From: DAINPP01 sp963667315
Lineage (GTDB): Bacteria; Thermotogota; Thermotogae; MWEM01
Length of the DNA: 64,000 nt
Assembly: GCA_963667315.1 (NCBI GenBank)
Contig: OY763325.1
Span: 62,001 to 126,000, forward strand
Direction: 5' to 3'
In this document: positions 15,035 to 23,698 of the stretch, piece by piece
How positions within the stretch are numbered: the stretch's first letter is position 1
How the letters are laid out: every line of letters begins with the position of its first letter
Translations under genes and position numbers: made by a program
The notes under the pieces: model-generated
What the model saw: the letters and a program-made list of their open reading frames with translations, nothing else
Database searches by the model: none
What the model was told of the DNA's origin: nothing

Positions 15035-16545
15035 TAAAATTGCCGCGAAAGAAAGTGGAAAAGAAAGAGGCAACGAAGAAACCAGCAACCAGGAAAAAAG
15101 CTGTAAAAAAAACAGAAGCGATAACTGAAGTAGAAGAGGTTGAAGCATTAACAAAAACAACACCCTCCGAAGTTGAGTTAACTCCGGAAGAAGAGGTTAA
15201 AATAAAAGATGATTCCTCTGCTGTAACAGAAGAAATGTCAGAAGAGGATAATGCCAGGAAAGACAATATTCAGGAAATGGATGTTGATATAAGAAAATTA
15301 AGTGGTATGAACATCCGTGATTTGTATGTACTTGCGAAGAAGTACAAGATTACAGGGTTTACACGAATGAGGAAAAATGACCTTGTCTTTGCTATTCTTC
15401 AAGCGCAGGCGAAGAATTTCGGTTATTTCTTCAACGAAGGTGTTTTGGATATCATTGCAAATGAAGGTTATGGTTTTCTCAGAACGGGAAATATGCTTCC
15501 TGGGAATAATGATGATATTTACGTCTCGCAATCACAGATCAGAAAGTTCAGCCTGAATACCGGTGATATCGTTTCCGGTCAGGTCAGGGCTCCAAAAGAG
15601 GGAGAAAAATACTTTGCCCTTCTGAGGATAGAAGCGGTTAATTACAGACCACCGGAAGAGGTATTTGACAGAGTGGCCTTTCCGAATCTTACACCAATTC
15701 ATCCGAATGAACCCTTCACCATCGAACATGACAAGAGAAATCTAAGTACAAGGATAATGGATATCTTCTCACCTATCGGTAAGGGACAGCGAGGACTCAT
15801 CGTTGCGCCTCCCAAAACCGGTAAGACCACGATGCTGAAAGACATTGCAAACGGTATCGCAAAGAATCATCCCGATACAAAGAGAATCGTTCTTCTAATC
15901 GATGAAAGACCTGAAGAAGTTACGGATATTACAAGATCAGTAGATGCTCAGGTATTTGCCGCACCGTTTGATATGCCACCTGAAAAGCAGATAAAGGTAG
16001 CACAGTTGACGCTTTCGATGGCAAAACGACTGGCAGAATACAAGAACGATGTTGTCATCCTCCTTGACAGTATTACAAGGCTGGCAAGAGCCTATAACAA
16101 CGTTGTACCGCCAAGTGGTAAGTTGTTGTCAGGGGGTGTCGATCCAAAAGCGCTTTATGGTCCGAAATACTTCTTTGGTGCTGCAAGAAATATTGAAGAG
16201 GGGGGTAGTATTACCATCGTTGCCACAGCTTTAGTTGATACCGGCAGTAAGATGGACGAAGTTATCTTTGAAGAATTTAAAGGGACCGGGAATATGGAAC
16301 TGATGCTTTCAAGACAGCTTTCCAATAAGCGAATATTCCCGGCAATCAATATTAACCTGTCAAGTACCCGAAAGGAAGAGTTGCTTCTATCACCGAGCGA
16401 ATTGAAAAAAACATGGTTGCTTAGGAAGATGCTCTCCACGATGAGCGAAGAAGAAGGATTGAATCTTATATTAAGAAAATTGAAAGAAACTGAGACAAAT
16501 GAATTTTTCTTTGAATTATTGGACAGAGAAAAGAATCGCCATTGA
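15031..16545 (+). CDS. rho: Transcription termination factor Rho
   Basis: A 504-residue Rho, the hexameric RNA helicase that ends transcription. Domains in order: a Lys/Glu/Thr-rich low-complexity N-terminus (about 1-85), Rho N-domain (NIRDLYVLAKKYKITGF near 95), cold-shock RNA-binding domain (about 135-205), and the RecA-type ATPase with P-loop APPKTGKTT near 258-266, LLIDERPEE near 290-298 and the Q/R-loop regions. The charged N-terminal extension is longer than in E. coli (419 residues) and resembles insertions in other phyla. The start codon is inside the transaldolase stop, with GGGAAAGGA just ahead. Confidence 0.97.
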   Translation: MIKLPRKKVEKKEATKKPATRKKAVKKTEAITEVEEVEALTKTTPSEVELTPEEEVKIKDDSSAVTEEMSEEDNARKDNIQEMDVDIRKLSGMNIRDLYVLAKKYKITGFTRMRKNDLVFAILQAQAKNFGYFFNEGVLDIIANEGYGFLRTGNMLPGNNDDIYVSQSQIRKFSLNTGDIVSGQVRAPKEGEKYFALLRIEAVNYRPPEEVFDRVAFPNLTPIHPNEPFTIEHDKRNLSTRIMDIFSPIGKGQRGLIVAPPKTGKTTMLKDIANGIAKNHPDTKRIVLLIDERPEEVTDITRSVDAQVFAAPFDMPPEKQIKVAQLTLSMAKRLAEYKNDVVILLDSITRLARAYNNVVPPSGKLLSGGVDPKALYGPKYFFGAARNIEEGGSITIVATALVDTGSKMDEVIFEEFKGTGNMELMLSRQLSNKRIFPAININLSSTRKEELLLSPSELKKTWLLRKMLSTMSEEEGLNLILRKLKETETNEFFFELLDREKNRH

Positions 16546-16570
16546 CATTTCGTTTCTAATCGTGTAAAAT
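16542..16570 (+). promoter_or_regulatory. Promoter of tRNA-Leu/fmdB
   Basis: TTGACA at 16542-16547, 17-base spacer, TAAAAT at 16565-16570. The -35 overlaps the rho stop codon. Start predicted near 16577. Confidence 0.82.
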
Positions 16571-16605
16571 AGACACGCAAATCCGAAAGAAGGGGTTTGC
16601 GGTTT

Positions 16606-16693
16606 GCCGGGGTGGCGGAATTGGCAGACGCGCATGATTCAGGTTCATGTGGGAATTATTCCTGTGCGGGTTCAAGTCCCGCCCTCGGCACCA
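16606..16693 (+). tRNA. tRNA-Leu (anticodon CAG)
   Basis: An 88-nt class II tRNA. The acceptor GCCGGGG pairs with CCTCGGC, the discriminator is A and CCA is encoded. The anticodon stem CATGA/TCATG closes loop TTCAGGT, giving CAG (reads CTG). A long variable arm lies between the anticodon and T arms. Confidence 0.95.
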
Positions 16694-16734
16694 TTTGATT
16701 AATTGTTTTAAAAAGTAGTATGGAGGTGAAGTTC

Positions 16735-17016
16735 ATGCCCATTTACAGATATCGTTGTGAAAAATGCGGTCATGAAGAAAAAAGATTGCAGTCGATCGAT
16801 TCTGAACCACTGGAAGTATGTGAGGTATGTGGCGGAAAGATGGTAAAGCAGATTGGTATGATTGGGATTAAGTTTAACGGAAGCGGTTATTATGTGAACG
16901 ATACGAGTTCGGCAAAAAAAACAACAACACATCCCGGAACTGCTTCAGGGAAGAAAACGGAGACTAAGGCAGCAAAATCTTCGGAAACGAAGACAACAGA
17001 ACAGAAAGCAGTATAA
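16735..17016 (+). CDS. FmdB family zinc-ribbon protein
   Basis: A 93-residue protein beginning MPIYRYRCEKCGHEEKRLQS, the hallmark of the FmdB/CxxC-CxxC regulatory-protein family. The second metal-binding pair is CEVCGGK near 29-35. The N-terminal 55 residues form the zinc ribbon; the last 35 are a Lys/Thr/Ala/Ser-rich disordered tail. The family was named from a formamidase operon but its role is unclear. The ATG at 16735 has a strong GGAGGTGA site, which settles the start against 16720. It lies 41 bases after tRNA-Leu and may share its promoter. Confidence 0.9.
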   Translation: MPIYRYRCEKCGHEEKRLQSIDSEPLEVCEVCGGKMVKQIGMIGIKFNGSGYYVNDTSSAKKTTTHPGTASGKKTETKAAKSSETKTTEQKAV

Positions 17017-17017
17017 A

Positions 17018-17070
17018 TAATAAAGACGAAAAAAACCCTCTCTTCGGAGAGGTTTTTTTCGTCTTTATTA
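17018..17070. terminator. Very long bidirectional terminator hairpin
   Basis: A 24-bp stem with a single bulged C. An 18-bp A-rich arm (17018-17035) pairs with 17053-17070, topped by CCTCTC-TTCG-GAGAGG with the stable TTCG tetraloop. T7 follows the GC part. Confidence 0.92.
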
Positions 17071-17158
17071 GCGTGAATCAATATGTGTTATTAATACAAC
17101 CGTTTTACCGTGAACTATGCTACACTATCGTAATAGAAAATCTTGGAGGCGGAAAATA

Positions 17159-19084
17159 ATGGATAAAAATCTCATAGCCCATAATAGGAAAATTCTAATC
17201 CTGTTAATTGTCAGTTTTTCGCTTCTAACCTTTCTTTCCTCTTTTTTCAGTTATTTAAATACTAGAGAAGATACAGAGGTCTTCAGGTATTTTATCATGG
17301 ATGAGATTAAGTCTGTTATCCGATCAGAGGTTTATAACACATACGATCATTTAAATTATGATTTATCCAAAATCGAAGCGGAAGAACGGGTGAAGATCAA
17401 AAATAAAATAGACATGTTGTATGTGATATACAATTCGATTGATGTAAGTGGGATATCCCTTGAAAAAAGACAGTTGACACTACTTGAAGCTTTGAAACAA
17501 GTTGATGAAAATGATCCCGATACAAATTATTTTGCAATCAATTCGGAAGGAGAATTGATGCGATCAGAGACTGACAATAATTTTAACGGTATTGAATATA
17601 CCGATCTATCACGTTTAGTCGGCAAAGAAAACGTTAATGATATATTAGCTGCCATACAAAAAGATGATGGTGTTTTCTTTACGTACAAGTGGCCAAAAGT
17701 AAAAGAGGGCATCCCGCTTGATAAGATATCCTATTGCAGATATTTTTCCGGATACGATCTGATCGTTGCAACGGGAAAATATAATGAGGATATTGATAGA
17801 CAGTTACAGGCGGAGACTTTCGATCGAATCTCCAACTTTTATAAAGAAGAGGATCTATATTTGTTTATCCTCGATTATGATGGAACCGTTCTGGTACATC
17901 CTGATAAAAGTTTGATTGGGAATACTTTTTATGAGCTGGACAATAAAGAGGGGATAATAGCGCATGAAGCAATGATGACAGTTATAAAGGATACCGGTGA
18001 AGGGTTTGTTGAGTATAAATTTAACAAGAAAAACAGTGATATCATCAGTAAAAAGGTGACATATGTCAAAAATATCGATAAATGGAATGTTTATATTGGG
18101 ATGGGATTCTATTTAGATGATATTGAAGCTGAAATTCAAAAACAGACAACAGTCTTTCTGAGAAAGAAGATTATTGAGTTTTTATTAATCCTGATCGTCT
18201 TTATTATAACAGCTGTGTTTTTGACTTTTATGATCAGAAAAGGTTTTAGGCTTCAGAAACAACAGATAAAAGAGGATGAGGTGGTTTTTACTGAATTGTT
18301 CCAAACATCAAATCAAGGGTTGGTTATCGTTACTTTAAACGGGAAAGTACTATTCTCAAATAGAAAAGCTGTTAGTATTCTTTCAAGTCAAATTGCAAAA
18401 CGGTTTGGGATTAATGGTATTTTAAAAGGTGAACACCTTTCGGAGAATCGGGTTAGTATCCTTTTGGATGATGGTGAAAGGCGTTATCTTGATTATCAGC
18501 GAAGGGAGTTTAATTATCTGAATCGTAATGTTTATATTTACTATCTTACAGATATCACGGAAGACTTTATCAGTATGAATAATCTGAAAGAACAGGCATT
18601 AAATGATCCCCTGACAGGTCTTCCAAACAGGAGACAACTTAATTCTGACTTTAAGAAATTGAGAAACCGTTTAAATGGTAAAACTTCTATTTGTCTGACC
18701 ATGCTGGATATTGATCATTTTAAAAATGTGAACGACACCTTCGGTCATGAAACAGGTGATAAAATATTAAAATTACTGGCAGATGTGTTTACGTCACATT
18801 CGAGGTCCTCAGATAGACTTTATCGCTACGGCGGTGAAGAATTTGTGCTCTGTTTAAAAGAGGTGAACACTCAAAAAGCCATCAACATCATCAACCGTAT
18901 CAAAGATGATTTTGGAAGAAAGAGTATGGGTTTAACCGGAGAATCCATCACTTTCAGTGCCGGTTTGATCAATCTGAACGAGACGAAGATGAAATATTCC
19001 CTGCCGGAATTACTGAAACTTTGTGATGAACTGTTATATAGAGCAAAGAGAAATGGTCGGAATAGTATTGAAACGGATCAATAA
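17159..19084 (+). CDS. Cache-PAS-GGDEF diguanylate cyclase
   Basis: A 641-residue membrane sensor that should make cyclic di-GMP. Layout: TM helix at about 13-36, a large extracytoplasmic double-Cache-like sensor at 37-335 (DYDGTVLVHPDKSLIGNTF, and NIDKWNVYIGMGFYLDD near its end), second TM at about 338-360, a PAS-like region near 375-475 and a GGDEF domain from about 480. The active site is GGEEF near 557 and the inhibitory RxxD site (RSSD) sits five residues upstream, so the enzyme looks active and product-inhibited. The start ATG has GGAGGCGG. Monocistronic between two terminators. The ligand is probably a small organic molecule, but this cannot be read from sequence. Confidence 0.93.
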   Translation: MDKNLIAHNRKILILLIVSFSLLTFLSSFFSYLNTREDTEVFRYFIMDEIKSVIRSEVYNTYDHLNYDLSKIEAEERVKIKNKIDMLYVIYNSIDVSGISLEKRQLTLLEALKQVDENDPDTNYFAINSEGELMRSETDNNFNGIEYTDLSRLVGKENVNDILAAIQKDDGVFFTYKWPKVKEGIPLDKISYCRYFSGYDLIVATGKYNEDIDRQLQAETFDRISNFYKEEDLYLFILDYDGTVLVHPDKSLIGNTFYELDNKEGIIAHEAMMTVIKDTGEGFVEYKFNKKNSDIISKKVTYVKNIDKWNVYIGMGFYLDDIEAEIQKQTTVFLRKKIIEFLLILIVFIITAVFLTFMIRKGFRLQKQQIKEDEVVFTELFQTSNQGLVIVTLNGKVLFSNRKAVSILSSQIAKRFGINGILKGEHLSENRVSILLDDGERRYLDYQRREFNYLNRNVYIYYLTDITEDFISMNNLKEQALNDPLTGLPNRRQLNSDFKKLRNRLNGKTSICLTMLDIDHFKNVNDTFGHETGDKILKLLADVFTSHSRSSDRLYRYGGEEFVLCLKEVNTQKAINIINRIKDDFGRKSMGLTGESITFSAGLINLNETKMKYSLPELLKLCDELLYRAKRNGRNSIETDQ

Positions 19085-19115
19085 AAAACCCCCCCATTAA
19101 AAGGGAGGTTTTTTT
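19083..19115 (+). terminator. Terminator of the diguanylate cyclase gene
   Basis: A stem of A6-C6 against GGGAGG-T6 with one mismatch, loop near 19095-19102, followed by T-rich sequence. It begins one base after the start of the stop codon. Confidence 0.8.
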
Positions 19116-19121
19116 ATTCTA

Positions 19122-19197
19122 TGGAGCGGCCGACGGGACTCGAACCCGCAACCCTCAGCTTGGGAAGCTGATATTCTACCAATTGAACTACAGCCGC
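19122..19197 (-). tRNA. tRNA-Gly (anticodon CCC)
   Basis: A 76-nt cloverleaf on the minus strand. The acceptor GCGGCTG pairs with CGGCCGC with one G-U, the discriminator is T and CCA is encoded. The anticodon stem TCAGC/GCTGA closes loop TTCCCAA, giving CCC (reads GGG). Confidence 0.94.
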
Positions 19198-19227
19198 ACT
19201 CATGATGTCTTAAATAAAGACTCACTT

Positions 19228-19256
19228 ATTCTAACTTAAAAAAAACAAATTGTCAA
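19228..19256 (-). promoter_or_regulatory. Promoter of tRNA-Gly
   Basis: On the minus strand: TTGACA (19251-19256), 17-base T-rich spacer, TAGAAT (19228-19233), placing the start near 19221, about 24 bases before the tRNA. Confidence 0.82.
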
Positions 19257-19281
19257 GTCTCTTTCTATTTTTTACTAAACC

Positions 19282-20523
19282 TTAGTGCTTTATGTCGATC
19301 AAAGTGGAAACCAGCTCCGGATCAAAAACTTTTCCTGAATTCAATTTTATCTGTTCAATCGTTTCGGTATCATCTTTTATTTTTAAAGCGTCAACCGAAC
19401 GAAACTGTATATTGTCATAGGAATCCGCAATGGTTATGATTCTTGAAATAAGGGGGATATCCAGTCCTTTTAATCGATCCGGATAGCCTTTTCCGTCCCA
19501 TCTTTCATGATGATGCCTGACATATTTTGCAATATCATCAAGTTCATCATTTGTTCCGATGATATGCTCTCCCCAGATAGAATGTTTCTGAAACAATTCA
19601 TATTCTTTGAGGGTCATTCGTGCTCTTTTTGAGCGTATCGCGTATGGCAGAAATATCTTTCCGATATCGTGAATCATGGCGACCCAGTAAAGTTGTATGA
19701 TTTCTGATTGCTGTAATTTTAAAGCCTCACCTATATCAACTGCCATTTTTGCCACGCGTTCTGAATGGCCTTTTTCATTCTCGTCATGGAGTTCAAGAAT
19801 ATTTACAAGTGACAGGATGATATTTTTCTGAAAGTCTTCTGTATACTTTTCATACTTCTGTCTGATGATGGAAGTTGAAAGGAGTTTAGCCAAATCATTC
19901 AGATAATTGATTAAAGCTTCACTTGTGTCTGTTTTATTTTTAAGCAGTAGAATGACGGCGCCAATATTCTGCTGCCCCCCCTTTACGGGATAAAAAAAGA
20001 TTTTTTTACCACTTTCATCATAATCTTCGAAGAGGACGGATTTTTCCAGTGAGAGAACCTTTTTTTTATTCATATCGATACTCAACTCGTCTATTTTTAT
20101 CCTTTGTCCTTTTTCGAAAGATTTTAACAGTATTTTTTCGACATCCGGTAAAGTTTCTGACATGAGATTTTCAATCTTTTTGATATCCGATGCGGCTATT
20201 GCCGATACAAGTTGTATCTGTTGGTATTTCTGTCTGGTATTTTTGCTATTGATATGCTGAATGATATTTTTTTCATCATCAAGCAAGTTTTCAAGTTCTT
20301 TGATGTAGTTATCTTTTTCTGTTAATGTGTTCGTCTTTTGGTTAAGCTTTTCATTGATTTGTCTTGTCATCTTTTTATACTTGATGAGTTTAATCAATAA
20401 AAATATCAGCAGGGAGCAAAGAATTATCAATAATATGGGGGAAACGACCGTATTGAATGTATTCGCTGAATCGTCAAGCGAAAACACTGATATTTCGGAA
20501 AGAAATATCAGTGCGACAATCAT
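19282..20523 (-). CDS. Membrane-anchored HD-GYP phosphodiesterase
   Basis: A protein of about 413 residues that should hydrolyse cyclic di-GMP. The N-terminus has a short hydrophobic stretch, then a TM helix at about 27-47, a coiled coil at 50-120, a GAF-like region near 125-250, and an HD-GYP domain from about 255. HD is in MIHDIGKIFLP near 285 and the GYP motif is HHHERWDGKGYP near 335, both intact. The start is uncertain: ATG at 20523 follows the upstream stop by 13 bases without a clear ribosome site, and ATG at 20553 would overlap the previous gene by 17 bases. Last gene of the sigma-factor cluster. Confidence 0.88.
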   Translation of the reverse strand: MIVALIFLSEISVFSLDDSANTFNTVVSPILLIILCSLLIFLLIKLIKYKKMTRQINEKLNQKTNTLTEKDNYIKELENLLDDEKNIIQHINSKNTRQKYQQIQLVSAIAASDIKKIENLMSETLPDVEKILLKSFEKGQRIKIDELSIDMNKKKVLSLEKSVLFEDYDESGKKIFFYPVKGGQQNIGAVILLLKNKTDTSEALINYLNDLAKLLSTSIIRQKYEKYTEDFQKNIILSLVNILELHDENEKGHSERVAKMAVDIGEALKLQQSEIIQLYWVAMIHDIGKIFLPYAIRSKRARMTLKEYELFQKHSIWGEHIIGTNDELDDIAKYVRHHHERWDGKGYPDRLKGLDIPLISRIITIADSYDNIQFRSVDALKIKDDTETIEQIKLNSGKVFDPELVSTLIDIKH

Positions 20524-20536
20524 TATTTTTTTAACA

Positions 20537-20815
20537 TCAGTGGCAGGATCCATGACAGCCGGAACAACTTGATGAGGTGCAGCTGCAGGAATGGGAATCA
20601 CTTTTTTCCGAATCCGAACAGCATGTCTTTTTACCGGCGGTTGCCTTTTTTAATTTATTTTTACTCCACGCATCGAGTTTATCGGTATTTGGTTTTCTGA
20701 TCCCCAATGCCTTACAAAAAAGTTGAACAGCTCTATCGGTTGAGCATTTCCATTTTTTTTCAATTTCCGATATGACCATTTCATTTTCTAATATTGTCTT
20801 GCTTTTACTATCCAT
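20537..20815 (-). CDS. Small protein with a Cys/Ser/His-rich tail
   Basis: A 92-residue protein. Residues 1-58 look like a compact helical domain (ENEMVISEIEKKWKCSTDRA; FCKALGIRKPNTDKLDAW). Residues 64-92 form an unusual tail with seven cysteines (65, 66, 77, 79, 84, 87, 91), three histidines (75, 88, 92) and many serines, ending SGCHGSCH. Two more Cys are at 24 and 34. The tail could bind a soft metal such as zinc or copper, or be oxidised. The ATG at 20815 has an AAAGGAAG site; the longer frame from 20878 overlaps the upstream gene. I know no matching family. It sits between a membrane protein and an HD-GYP protein. Confidence 0.7.
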   Translation of the reverse strand: MDSKSKTILENEMVISEIEKKWKCSTDRAVQLFCKALGIRKPNTDKLDAWSKNKLKKATAGKKTCCSDSEKSDSHSCSCTSSSCSGCHGSCH

Positions 20816-20837
20816 GTTTACACTTCCTTTAAAATTA

Positions 20838-21746
20838 CTAATTGGCCGGAAGCCAAATATTATATTTTGATGTGACATTTGAAATCTTCTGGGTATCCAT
20901 TTTTGCTAATTTTGTATCCCCGAAATTAAAAAAGAGGATATAGGTATTTTCATAATTTCCGCTGTTGATTTTGAAATTCCTTGGAACAACTATCGTTTTT
21001 CCCTCAATCAAAGTCTGCGGTTGTTTATAATAATAAAATCTCTCATCTGAAAGACCGGGATGCATGTTTCCGGCAAAAAGTACTTTTGAGTTGCCTTCTA
21101 TCGAGATATATACCGGACTGGATCCGCTGATGAATATTCTGGCGAATGCAACTTTTGAAAAATCTTTTTCCTGAGAGGCATTTATCACATCATCTATGCC
21201 AACGATGTACTCATTCATCAGGCTTGAAGCGATTAGCGTTTTATTAATCAGACCATTAGGCTTCAGTAACTCACTGTTTTCAGAGGATTGCTGTTTGATC
21301 TCCTGATACCAGGTATTGTATTTTGCACTCATGGTATCCATTCTTTTTGTCACGTTATTCTCTGTTTCAATCATCTTATAAAATGCCATGACGGCGAATA
21401 TAATCGCTATTACCGTGAGAAAATATGGTATAAAATTTGATCCGTCTCGTTTTTTTTCATACCGGATGGTTTTTGTTTCATTCTGTTTTTTGAACCGCTG
21501 TTTTTTTTCCTCTCGGTCTTTAACGATTTTTGTTTCGGTGTGAAAAGGGGACGTGTGATCTGTTGAATGGGATATTTTCGATTCCTGGATTGGTTTTTCA
21601 ACAATTCTTTCAGGTCTTTCTGATTTTCTAACAAGTTTTTTTTCTCTCTTTCCAGGTTTTTCGATCTTGATCTTTTTCTTATCCGTCTTTTCCCTGTTTT
21701 CTCTTTTTTGCGTATTTCCAGTTCCCGGTCCCGGAATATAAACCAT
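20838..21746 (-). CDS. Single-pass membrane protein, unknown, downstream of sigma factor
   Basis: A 302-residue protein of unknown family. Residues 1-100 are cytoplasmic, extremely basic and disordered (runs of Lys, Arg and Glu). One TM helix spans about 108-126 (FLTVIAIIFAVMAFYKMI), and the rest (130-302) lies outside, with a coiled-coil-like stretch and a beta-rich part (IFISGSSPVYISIEGNSKVL; TIVVPRNFKIN). The ATG directly follows the sigma-factor TAA (TAAATG) and has GGGAGGA ahead, so the pair is translationally linked. The layout resembles membrane-bound sigma regulators, but no anti-sigma domain is recognised. Confidence 0.75.
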   Translation of the reverse strand: MVYIPGPGTGNTQKRENREKTDKKKIKIEKPGKREKKLVRKSERPERIVEKPIQESKISHSTDHTSPFHTETKIVKDREEKKQRFKKQNETKTIRYEKKRDGSNFIPYFLTVIAIIFAVMAFYKMIETENNVTKRMDTMSAKYNTWYQEIKQQSSENSELLKPNGLINKTLIASSLMNEYIVGIDDVINASQEKDFSKVAFARIFISGSSPVYISIEGNSKVLFAGNMHPGLSDERFYYYKQPQTLIEGKTIVVPRNFKINSGNYENTYILFFNFGDTKLAKMDTQKISNVTSKYNIWLPAN

Positions 21747-22412
21747 TTATTTAATCCTCCCTGAAAGCCAGTTTTCATAATAACTGATCGTATCGTTGTT
21801 ATATTTATAAAGATCCTTAAACTTTTTTTTGCATTTTTGTATGGTGTTGTCAACTTTCTTTTTTTTCAAATCTTTGATTTCGGATATTTCTTCATAAGAG
21901 TATTTATCAAGAAATAAACTGAAAACATCATATTCATCAATAGAAACGGCTTCCTTTAACATCGAAAGTGTTTTTTCGACTATCATTGAATCGTGATAAG
22001 GGTTCTCATAGACATCCAGAGCTTCTTTTGTAACAAAATACGTTCCTTCTTCATCGTCTTCGGTTTCGTGAAAAATATCCTCAAAAGAAACAGATTCTGA
22101 AAGCATCTTGTTCTTCTTTCGGTTCAGATAAGTCAGGAATGATTTCATCTCAGAGTTAATACTCATCCATGCAAATGTGTTGAAATTGGATTTCTTCTCA
22201 CTGCTATAATAAAAGATTGCCTTAAGAAGACCCACAAACCCGTTTTGAATTATATCACTTTTTTCCGCCCAAGTCCCAAAATACTGTTGTGAAAGTTTAT
22301 ATACCATGTCCCGGTATCTTTCAACAATCAATTCAATGGCCTCATGCGTTCCTGTTTGAGCGTATTCAATCAGTTCTTCAGTACTCATTTTTCTCAGCTT
22401 GTATATAATCAT
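21747..22412 (-). CDS. Sigma-70 family RNA polymerase sigma factor (SigH/Sigma-30-like)
   Basis: A 221-residue sigma factor. Region 2 spans about 20-95: EELIEYAQTGTHEAIELIVE, YRDMVYKLSQQYFG, DIIQNGFVGLLKAIFYY and FNTFAWMSINSEMKSFL. Region 4 at about 150-205 has VFSLFLDKYSYEEISEIKDL and KKKKVDNTIQKCKKKFKDL, a helix-turn-helix for the -35 box. The size and IIQNGFVGLLKAI resemble the SigH/Sigma-30 group more than FliA or SigA. Between the two is an acidic loop (ETEDDEEG). Start 22412 is chosen with weak ribosome-site support; a second ATG lies at 22388. It heads a four-gene cluster of unknown function. Confidence 0.9.
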   Translation of the reverse strand: MIIYKLRKMSTEELIEYAQTGTHEAIELIVERYRDMVYKLSQQYFGTWAEKSDIIQNGFVGLLKAIFYYSSEKKSNFNTFAWMSINSEMKSFLTYLNRKKNKMLSESVSFEDIFHETEDDEEGTYFVTKEALDVYENPYHDSMIVEKTLSMLKEAVSIDEYDVFSLFLDKYSYEEISEIKDLKKKKVDNTIQKCKKKFKDLYKYNNDTISYYENWLSGRIK

Positions 22413-22445
22413 TTAGGTCACTTGCTTTTTATTTTATCGTGTAGC

Positions 22446-23357
22446 TTATGTATTAGACTTTACTATCTTTTGTTTCCCCGTTTCAGTGTAAAATAAACCC
22501 GCAATAACAAAAACACCACCCAGAATGGTTGCTATATGTGGGATATCCCCAAGAAGAATTGCCTGGGAGACTGCCGTTATCAAAGGCATGATATAGATGG
22601 CATTCGTTGTTTTTCGCGATCCGAGATTTCTGATGGATTCGTTCCAGAAATAGTATGCGAGACTTGAACAGACCAATCCCAGATATAACATACTGAAAAC
22701 AATCTGCCAGTCACTAAGAATTTGAAAATAATCGAAAGGATTTGCAACATACTCTGCGATTGAGGATGGTACCAGGAATAAAAATCCCCAGAATGTTATA
22801 GAACGTGTGATTGTTAATGTATCTGCAGGACCATGATTCTTTTTTACCAAAACTTTTTGCTTTTCAATCTGTACGATATAATGTGTATACAATATCCATG
22901 CCACAACAGCACCAAAGGTTAATAAGTCTCCGAGGGGGTTCACTTCAAGTCTGAACTGATTACCGATAATAACGATGGCTACACCGGAAAAAGTAATGAG
23001 AGAACCGATGAGGTGGCGTTTATCTATTTTCGTTTTTGAAAATACCCTTAAAAAGACAAGGTTGAAAAGGGGAATCGTACTGATAATCAACGAAACGTTG
23101 GTTGGTGTTGTATACTTTAATGCATAATTCTCGAAAATAAAATAGAGGGTAATACCCCATAGTCCGCCGAAAATTCTATCTTTAAATTTTCCAAGCGGTT
23201 TTTTCCCTTTTGTCAAAAAGGCAAGCACCAGCCAGGCGAGAAGGAATCTTATCATTGCCGTATTAACGGGCGGTAGGATATCAACGATGACAGAAGTGGC
23301 AATAAACGATACTCCCCAGAAAAAAGCTGTTGACCATAAATAGAGATGATATTTCAA
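22446..23357 (-). CDS. EamA/DMT-family metabolite exporter
   Basis: A 303-residue membrane protein with ten hydrophobic helices arranged as two EamA repeats (about 5-140 and 150-290). Typical features are FWGVSFIATSVI, the PPVNTAMIRFLLAWLVL helix and YTTPTNVSLIISTIPLF. In the second repeat, SSLAYYFWNESIRNLGSRK carries the conserved W-N-x-S/G-I-R-x-L-G. Family members export amino acids, purines or other metabolites; the substrate is unknown. The start is TTG at 23357 with GGAGG seven bases away. It lies downstream of RNase P RNA and 33 bases upstream of the sigma-factor gene, so it may share a transcript with it. Confidence 0.9.
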   Translation of the reverse strand: MKYHLYLWSTAFFWGVSFIATSVIVDILPPVNTAMIRFLLAWLVLAFLTKGKKPLGKFKDRIFGGLWGITLYFIFENYALKYTTPTNVSLIISTIPLFNLVFLRVFSKTKIDKRHLIGSLITFSGVAIVIIGNQFRLEVNPLGDLLTFGAVVAWILYTHYIVQIEKQKVLVKKNHGPADTLTITRSITFWGFLFLVPSSIAEYVANPFDYFQILSDWQIVFSMLYLGLVCSSLAYYFWNESIRNLGSRKTTNAIYIMPLITAVSQAILLGDIPHIATILGGVFVIAGLFYTETGKQKIVKSNT

Positions 23358-23398
23358 GATATTTCCTCCAAACGCAACAAAATATAAAACAAATTAAA

Positions 23399-23698
23399 GA
23401 GTGGGACTATAAGCCGGATTCTGTAATAGATGGTCATTTATCTATGCAGTCTACCCGAAAAGATTGAGCGGGCAGCTCGTCTTTTCTGTTTGACCTTGCT
23501 CAAGACGGGGGTTAACAAGCCAATGGATTGCTCCATTGCTGGTGAGCTCTTACCTCACCTTTCCATCCTTGCCATAAATGGCGGTCTACTTTTCTATATC
23601 CCTGTCCAGAGATCGCTCCCTCCGATTGTTACTCGGCGTCCTGCCCTAAGAGTCCGGACTTTCCTCCGGGGAATCCCCGGCGACCATCCGTCCCACTC
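23399..23698 (-). ncRNA. rnpB: RNase P RNA (type A-like)
   Basis: About 300 nt on the minus strand. The 5' end GAGTGGGA pairs with TCCCACTC at the 3' end to form P1. The universal core GAGGAAAGTCCGGAC is present near the 5' end, ACAG-x-GAT-like and GGTAAGAGCTCACC elements lie centrally, and the 3' core ACAGAATCCGGCTTATAG closes P4. Catalytic RNA that matures tRNA 5' ends. It lies between a HAD phosphatase and a DMT exporter; its promoter is not obvious, and it may be processed from the HAD transcript. Confidence 0.96.
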
